Shown here: positions 58,528 through 64,000 of the stretch, in pieces
How positions within the stretch are numbered: position 1 is the first letter of the stretch
Layout of the letters: each line of letters starts with the position of its first letter
Assembly: GCA_036429605.1 (NCBI GenBank)
Contig: JAVFKD010000013.1
Span: 124,001-188,000, forward strand
Origin: Cladobotryum mycophilum
Lineage: Eukaryota > Ascomycota > Sordariomycetes > Hypocreales > Hypocreaceae
DNA: 64,000 nt
Direction: 5' to 3'
The notes under the pieces: generated by a model
Told to the model about the DNA's origin: nothing
Seen by the model: only the letters and a program-made list of their open reading frames with translations
The model's database searches: none
Made by a program: the position numbers and the translations under genes

Positions 58528-59605
58528 ATTGAACGTTTATTCTGTTCACCATGAAAGTGTTCAAATAGTGAAGAAGATTGTTTGGCGCACTGGAAATGCC
58601 TGTCTGGACATGTGGACCCTTTTAAATGGTTATTAATAGATATCACTCATTCCTGTGTCGTCATCGGTTTGAGCCCCACCAGCCGTGATGCATATTTACA
58701 GCAAGCCGGTAATATTGTTGGCGTTCACAGTTTCTCCAAATCATTACGGTGACCTAACACCTTCGCCTCACAACCCAAAGAAAAGTAGATGTCTCATCCG
58801 CGTCGAGTAAGGCAAATAGTTTCAGGGTATGCGAATCCTGCGTTATTCGGCCAAGATTTTGGGCGCAATTCTAAAACTTGGCAGAAAGTCTGTCAAAAAG
58901 ACTAACAACATCCTCTTTTGGCAGAGATCTTCATGTTTCAGCGCCAAGCATATCTCTTTAGGGATGTTTGAGGAAGATCAAACGGAACTCGCTTGTTCAA
59001 CCTTTTCGGCTACTACTCCATCCATAAACAAAGGTTCGGCATATACCTCAACCGGCAGCAAGCTATGTTTAATGATGTAATGCATTTCTACGGATATTGC
59101 TTATTGCGGTCTGATCACCTCTCACCGAAGCCTTGTTTCTCTTATACACTGAGTATTGTTGGAATTCGGTGAGTTTGCAAGCCTCGTAGGATGGAATCAT
59201 ATCCAGTTTTTGTTGTCGATCGTCAGGCTTTAAGAGTCTTTGTGACTCTCACCGCTCGAGCATGGAGTAGTTGATTGGTTGAGTGCGACACCTTTTACAG
59301 CAGGGAGTCTCCAGGGCCTCCATTTCTGATGCTGCCAATGGTTGACAAGGTGAAACAATCCACAGGGGAAAGGATATTCTATGATGCGATCAGGATGGCT
59401 TTGACTCGTGATAATTGAATCCTTCGAATCCTTTGCCATCCCTGTGCAAGACACCCACAACCTTCATTTTATCCATTGACCTTGGAAGATCGTAGCGATC
59501 TCATGTACTTAAAAAGAGCAATAGCCCCTCTAATTGGAGTACATCCAAGCCAGAATCATCAAGTCGAAGCTCATTGTCAAATCATCATCAAACAAAAACG
59601 CCATC
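58528..59605. other. Divergent intergenic, no gene seen
   Basis: 1.08 kb between the hypothetical gene and the secreted nuclease gene. Small ORFs without motifs. Promoters of both genes expected. Confidence 0.4.
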
Positions 59606-60364
59606 ATGCTCGCTAAGAATCTCCTTTTCACCGGTATTACCTTGATTGCCTCTGTACCCCAGGCAACGGCAGCACCTCCAGACCTCACTTTCCTATGCAA
59701 CAATATTCCAGAGATCTGCACAAACATGTGCTGGGCTGTCCGCTGCGCAAATCCAACTTTTCCACAAGGCTTGACATTCGACTTCCCACCCAAGTCTACC
59801 AAAGATGCTCGCCGCAAGGCGGCAGGATGTGGGAGGGATAATAAATGTAGCCCCAAGGGATCAGGCCAAACCGGACACAGGGGTCCTCCTAACGTTAGTT
59901 GCGATGAATACCCATTCGCCAGCACCAAGGAGGCCGATTCCGGCCAACAGGTGTCCCGCTGCGTACCCGTGGCAGAGCAAAATAGCCAAGGTGGTTCGCT
60001 TTCGTCGCAGCAGCAGAAGTGGAAGAAGGAGAATAAAACCTATTTCACAATCGGATTCGGCAATCCAGGAAATTCCAAGTACTGCAACAACGAGGCCTGC
60101 GACAATGATGGATTCCAAGTCCAGGACGGCAAGGCTACGAAGAGATCAGCTAATGATCCGGTATTTCGATATTATCGAACGATTTCGGGCATGACGATTG
60201 CCTCCCTCGATGACATTGAGATGCATTCAAACTTCACTCGACAGGCAGATGCGGAGGAAGTGCTTGTCGATGGAACCGAGACGTGGACGGAGGCCGTTGA
60301 AGGGGGAGTTGCGCATGATGGCGGACACAATTGTAGCGGAACTTCCATGGAATTTCTTCCTTAA
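59606..60364 (+). CDS. Secreted deoxyribonuclease of the NucA/NucB type
   Basis: Single exon, 252 residues. Residues 1-22 are a clear signal peptide (KNLLFTGITLIASVPQATA) ending before APPDL. Eight or more cysteines suggest disulfides. The NucA/NucB core is visible: PPNVSCDEYPFASTKE near residue 98, with the Asp-Glu pair that forms the active centre in the bacterial family, then VSRCVPVAEQNSQGGSLSS with the conserved Gln-Asn-Gly segment. The C-terminal third (FRYYRTISGMTIASL onward) is family-specific. ATG 59606 was chosen because it starts the signal peptide, although the frame is open further upstream. Likely role: degradation of external DNA for nutrition or competition, which is inference. 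Confidence 0.83.
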   Translation: MLAKNLLFTGITLIASVPQATAAPPDLTFLCNNIPEICTNMCWAVRCANPTFPQGLTFDFPPKSTKDARRKAAGCGRDNKCSPKGSGQTGHRGPPNVSCDEYPFASTKEADSGQQVSRCVPVAEQNSQGGSLSSQQQKWKKENKTYFTIGFGNPGNSKYCNNEACDNDGFQVQDGKATKRSANDPVFRYYRTISGMTIASLDDIEMHSNFTRQADAEEVLVDGTETWTEAVEGGVAHDGGHNCSGTSMEFLP

Positions 60365-62212
60365 CACTACTCAAGGCGTTTGAGAAGTGTATCTTTGTAA
60401 CATCACCATAATTCTTGCTTATAGCCAAGATCGCAGAGGCCGGCTGAGGAGCGTGTTTAGCCATGATGAGAGGGGCTAGTGCCAAACTATCCTTTTATTA
60501 AATAGACTTTCATGTGCAAGATTGATAGCTGCAGAAAGAAATTCCGTTCTCAATTTAGCTCTCGAGGTTCATACGTATAGGATATCACAAGCACGCTGCC
60601 AAATGCTCATCAAAAGATGTCCTCTCGACTGGCAAGAGAACACTAAATGCCACAGTCAGCATCACTCTTTCGAGTAACTTATATAATATTCTTTTCTACA
60701 GATAATGCGCAAGACCAATTCTGACAGTTTATGTTTATTAGACCTCGTCATTTGCACACAGACTATGCGCGATTGAGTTGGATATCGCTACCCCCCATTT
60801 ACTCTCACCATCTGTTAACAGCCTCTTGGCTGTGGCTCTATGGAGCGTTAGTTGACCTACCAATCGGCTTCTTATTAGAATATTTTGCCAATAAATGTAT
60901 TGTTTCCCTTCGAGCACCTCAAATTTTCCCTAGATGTAGGATACCTCACCTCATTAGACGCGAAGACGGGGATCTGCCCCAATTCTGATCTCTTCGGTCA
61001 AGAATATATGTGATAGACAACAAACCATTGGAATACACCATTATAAACCTCCAAAGTATGGCTTCGGGGTATTTATACACCAACAATTCGTAAGGACAAT
61101 TAAAGGATTCGGCAATCGGCAGACGCAGCCACGCCATGATCAAGCCTGGAAGCTAGTATAAGCTTGTGTTAAATCGACACCGTAGCTTTCCTATTATGAT
61201 GCTTAAGTAGGTGATCAATGCTTAATGCCATGGCAGGGATAACATGCATATAGCACCATCATCGCACTCGGGTATATTTAGACGCACATCGCGACAGGAT
61301 CACTTACCCCACAATCATGCCAGTGGTTGACCTGTGCTAGACTACCAATGGCTTGAGGTCAAATCAGGAAACCTAATCAATATTTGGCGTCTGTCGGCGC
61401 GCCACGTATATTTGTTCAAATGGCCTACGCGTGATATTTGCTTGCTACTAGTATGCCTGTTGCTCTTTATCACCATTTCATACCATGAACTCCGCATATT
61501 TAGAGAGCGTGTAGTATCATTTAAGTTTACGGTTCGAATTGCAAATGTTCCCAGAAACCTACACATCTTGAATACTAACCATCAAGGTTGTCTTTGACGT
61601 CAAATGGCCTAGGACATCGAGACTTTGGGGGTGAATTATCAGCATAAAAACAACCAGTATCAGCTTCAGTGTCATAATATTAACAGTTACCCTTATCATT
61701 GGCATTAAGTCCCTTTTTAATCTCTAGTTCGATTGCTCATGTGTTCGACAATACCAAGGTGAATAAAATGAATAGCCCCTTGTAGAAGGCACCGGTAGGA
61801 AGTTGAGAACGGTGTGTACGCGGATCCCAATGCTCATCATGTTACAGGATTGCTCTCGGGTACATATCAACGTCCAATGCTGGATCCTTTGCGGTACAGG
61901 ACTGCACCATCAAAGTTCCAATAGTCGCTCAGCCCTTTTCACCCCGCTTGATAGGCTACCGGTTTTTCAAGGGCTACTTCAAGCTTATACATTGGGTTTG
62001 TGGCTATTACACATCGTTTTGACCTCTGTGACATCACGCCTACATTAGCGTCTGGTGATTCTTGAGAACTCCGTACATGCGGCGACCTATATATCGACGA
62101 CACACCATGGTGAAAATGCCTTCAATTTGGTAAGCACTATCACGAGCAGAGCTATTGTAGAACGTCTCACATACCGCCTCATACCCAAAGTCTATATCAA
62201 CTACCAGTCAGT
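60365..62212. other. Long intergenic region, no gene seen
   Basis: 1.85 kb, AT-rich, between two plus-strand genes. The ORFs are short and overlap on both strands with no motif. Nothing mobile recognised. Confidence 0.4.
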
Positions 62213-62693
62213 ATGCCATCAGGAAGCTGCTGGTGCGGGCAGATCAAGTACGAGTTTAAGGGAGATCCCGCAGTGGTGGTGAGTACCCCATACTCCGACG
62301 TTGACCTGAATCAAAAGTAGATACCAAGATGAGTTCTTATAGGCGCTGTGTCATTGCATCTCCTGCCAGAAGATCAGTGGCGGAACCAACACGGCAAATG
62401 TCGCAGTCAAGAAAGATCAACTCACTGTCACCACGGGGACCCCAAAGTCATATTCTCAAAAACATGAGAGCGGCATGACCTTGACAATCTTCTTCTGTGA
62501 AACCTGCAGCACGATTCTCTATAAGCATGCCACTGCAGAAATGTTTGCAGAATTCTCGCTCATTCAGGCTGGGACGCTGGATGGAGGTGACAAGGGGGAG
62601 CTCAGCAAGCCTGGTGTAGAAATGTATGTCAAAGAACGGATGCCCTGGCTTTCGGGCATACATGAGGTCGCGCAAAAGCAGGAGTTTGTCTAA
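62213..62693 (+). CDS. GFA/CENP-V-like zinc-binding protein
   Basis: Two exons (62213-62278, 62343-62693) with a 64-bp intron give an intact 138-residue protein, the usual length of the glutathione-dependent formaldehyde-activating enzyme-like family. Zinc ligands are in place: GSCWCGQIKYEF near residue 4, CHCISCQKISGG near 25, and FFCETCSTILY near 75. Members are small Mss4-like beta-tent proteins with two zinc ions; a true S-hydroxymethylglutathione synthase activity is shown for few of them, so the substrate is open. The intron lies just before the second ligand motif, a common position. A longer upstream ORF in another frame overlaps the start and is not used. Confidence 0.9.
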
Positions 62694-64000
62694 GGCGTCT
62701 GTTTTCGGCGATTGCTTTGCATGGCCCTTGTTGATACTGGGGTTATTGGAGTCCAGACTCCAAGACCGGACATGGATCCCAGGCTGCATTGGGTGCTGTC
62801 AATTTGTGGAAATCTCGCATCATTGTTTATTAATCTATTAGGAATCTTCGTTTAGCCATTTAGGGACACGGAAAAGTACTTGTACTATATTTTATTTCTC
62901 AAGCTTGGGCACGCAGAATGACAATCCGCATCACAAGTTTGTTTTAAAGCATGTAGTATGGTATACACAAAATTAAAGCCATTGCTGTTCCAACACAACC
63001 ATGCTCCTTTTCGGACCTCAAAACTCACACTCATGGTTCATATGGCACAAGTGTCTGACCTTCAATCCCATTACCCAAACATCCCTTGCTAGAGAGGAAG
63101 TGCAGTTTCATTTTGAACCCCAGCATTGTATCTTCAATCTGATAGGATTAACCACAAGTTTGTCCGATGATGAGTTGATAAACTCGACGCGTCGAATACG
63201 CCTACTTTCATTCCGCCGTAACCAAATCGCGACGTGTCGGGTAGGGTCCTTACGTTAGGTGTGCAGTTTTGATCAAGATTGACAAAGTTGCCTCCCCCAA
63301 CGGGAAGTGCATCCTCGATATTAGGCTGAGTGGCTATTCCGCTTGTTCTATAGCTGTGCAGGTACTATTAACTAATGGATCTTCCATGTGCAACTTAGCT
63401 GTTAAATACCCTTGCACATGTGGATGGGTTACCTGGTCACCGTGGTATGCCGGATTGTTGGATGAGAATGGCATCTACGGATCCGCCGCGAATAATTTTC
63501 GGGGTGTGCTGAACATCTCCTTTATGTTATCTATTTCTTAATATAGCGCTCCACATTAAAGCTTTGATATCAGCGAGAGCACATGAGACAGCCATTGCAC
63601 ATCATGATCTGCGTTCAAGTAGGACAATACTACCTTGGGTATCGTTGAAGCCTCTCATTTTAGAGCCTGTAAAATCATCATTGAGTGTATTTATTTAGTG
63701 ATTATATTTGCCTTGAATGCTTGACAATGGAGCGGTGCGGCAAATATATCATCGTTGTCGTTTGACCAGGGAATGAAATTGCCCATCAGTGACAGCGCGT
63801 CTGACCTCACCAGTGCGTCTTATCACGCAACCACCGGGTTCCAATATTGTGTGGGGTAGGTGTGAGACCTTCCACCAACAGAACGACTGTCGCAAGACCG
63901 TTGCCCAATTGCGACAAACCTGATCTATGCCGTCATGCCGGTCTAAATGGAGTCGCGGGGAGGGGTGGAGACGCTGATTGGTCTTTCTGCCGTCTTTGGT
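62694..64000. other. Terminal intergenic region, no gene seen
   Basis: 1.3 kb to the window edge. Two plus-strand ORFs of 85 and 90 codons have no motif or neighbouring exon that would support them. A gene continuing beyond the window cannot be excluded. Confidence 0.4.

Noticed and set aside
62055..62282. 75-codon ORF overlapping the start of the GFA-like gene
   Set aside because: Different frame from the zinc-ligand motifs and no domain content.
1..64000. CRISPR arrays, rRNA, tRNA, complete transposons
   Set aside because: None recognised; only microsatellites and short inverted repeats were seen. A tRNA scan was not possible here.

Overview
This window is nuclear DNA of a filamentous ascomycete fungus (Pezizomycotina; the protein families look like Sordariomycetes, but the sequence does not prove that rank). 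The evidence is the gene style: 1-7 introns per gene, mostly 50-130 bp GT-AG introns with CTRAC-like branch sites, Zn2Cys6 transcription factors, bZIP proteins with the fungal DUF3425 tail, several P450s, short-chain and medium-chain dehydrogenases, and the remains of a fungal non-reducing polyketide synthase. I find 22 protein-coding genes and one clear gene fossil. I saw no rRNA, tRNA, CRISPR array or intact transposon.

Layout. 0.35-6.5 kb: a large ZNFX1/Hrr1-type RNA helicase whose frame is broken four times. 7.0-13.7 kb: a bZIP-DUF3425 regulator, an SDR, a decayed MT-reductase end of a non-reducing PKS, and an intact P450; this looks like the ruin of a biosynthetic cluster. 14.1-14.9 kb: an unknown gene. 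15.6-18.9 kb: an M1 aminopeptidase. 19.5-22.4 kb: a Zn2Cys6 regulator with a His/Pro-rich tail. 23.7-34.8 kb: a second tailoring-type group (SDR, bZIP-DUF3425, P450, MDR dehydrogenase, metallo-beta-lactamase-fold hydrolase, Zn2Cys6 regulator) without a backbone synthase. 35.6-37.7 kb: a predicted type I membrane protein. 38.2-43.6 kb: a FAD oxidoreductase, an eight-exon SDR with a 6-nt microexon, and an enoyl-reductase-like MDR. 44.2-47.6 kb: a secreted acid trehalase. 49.7-62.7 kb: a third P450, an EFM2/FAM86-like methyltransferase, a Cys-less isochorismatase-fold protein, a DFR-like reductase, an unknown gene, a secreted NucA/NucB-type DNase and a GFA/CENP-V-like zinc protein. The last 1.3 kb shows no gene.

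The strongest cross-window signal is not one gene. Eight separate -1 frameshifts, in six otherwise well-kept genes, all fall in or beside a G or C run; seven are in runs of five where six would restore the frame. This points either to systematic under-calling of 6-base G/C runs in the assembly or to real slippage in a mutator strain. A second pattern is the repeated pairing of a bZIP-DUF3425 gene with a TGVSPNS-type SDR and a nearby P450, once at 7-14 kb and once at 23.7-28.5 kb. Exon borders below were set by reading frame, splice consensus and conserved motifs; no alignment or expression data were available.
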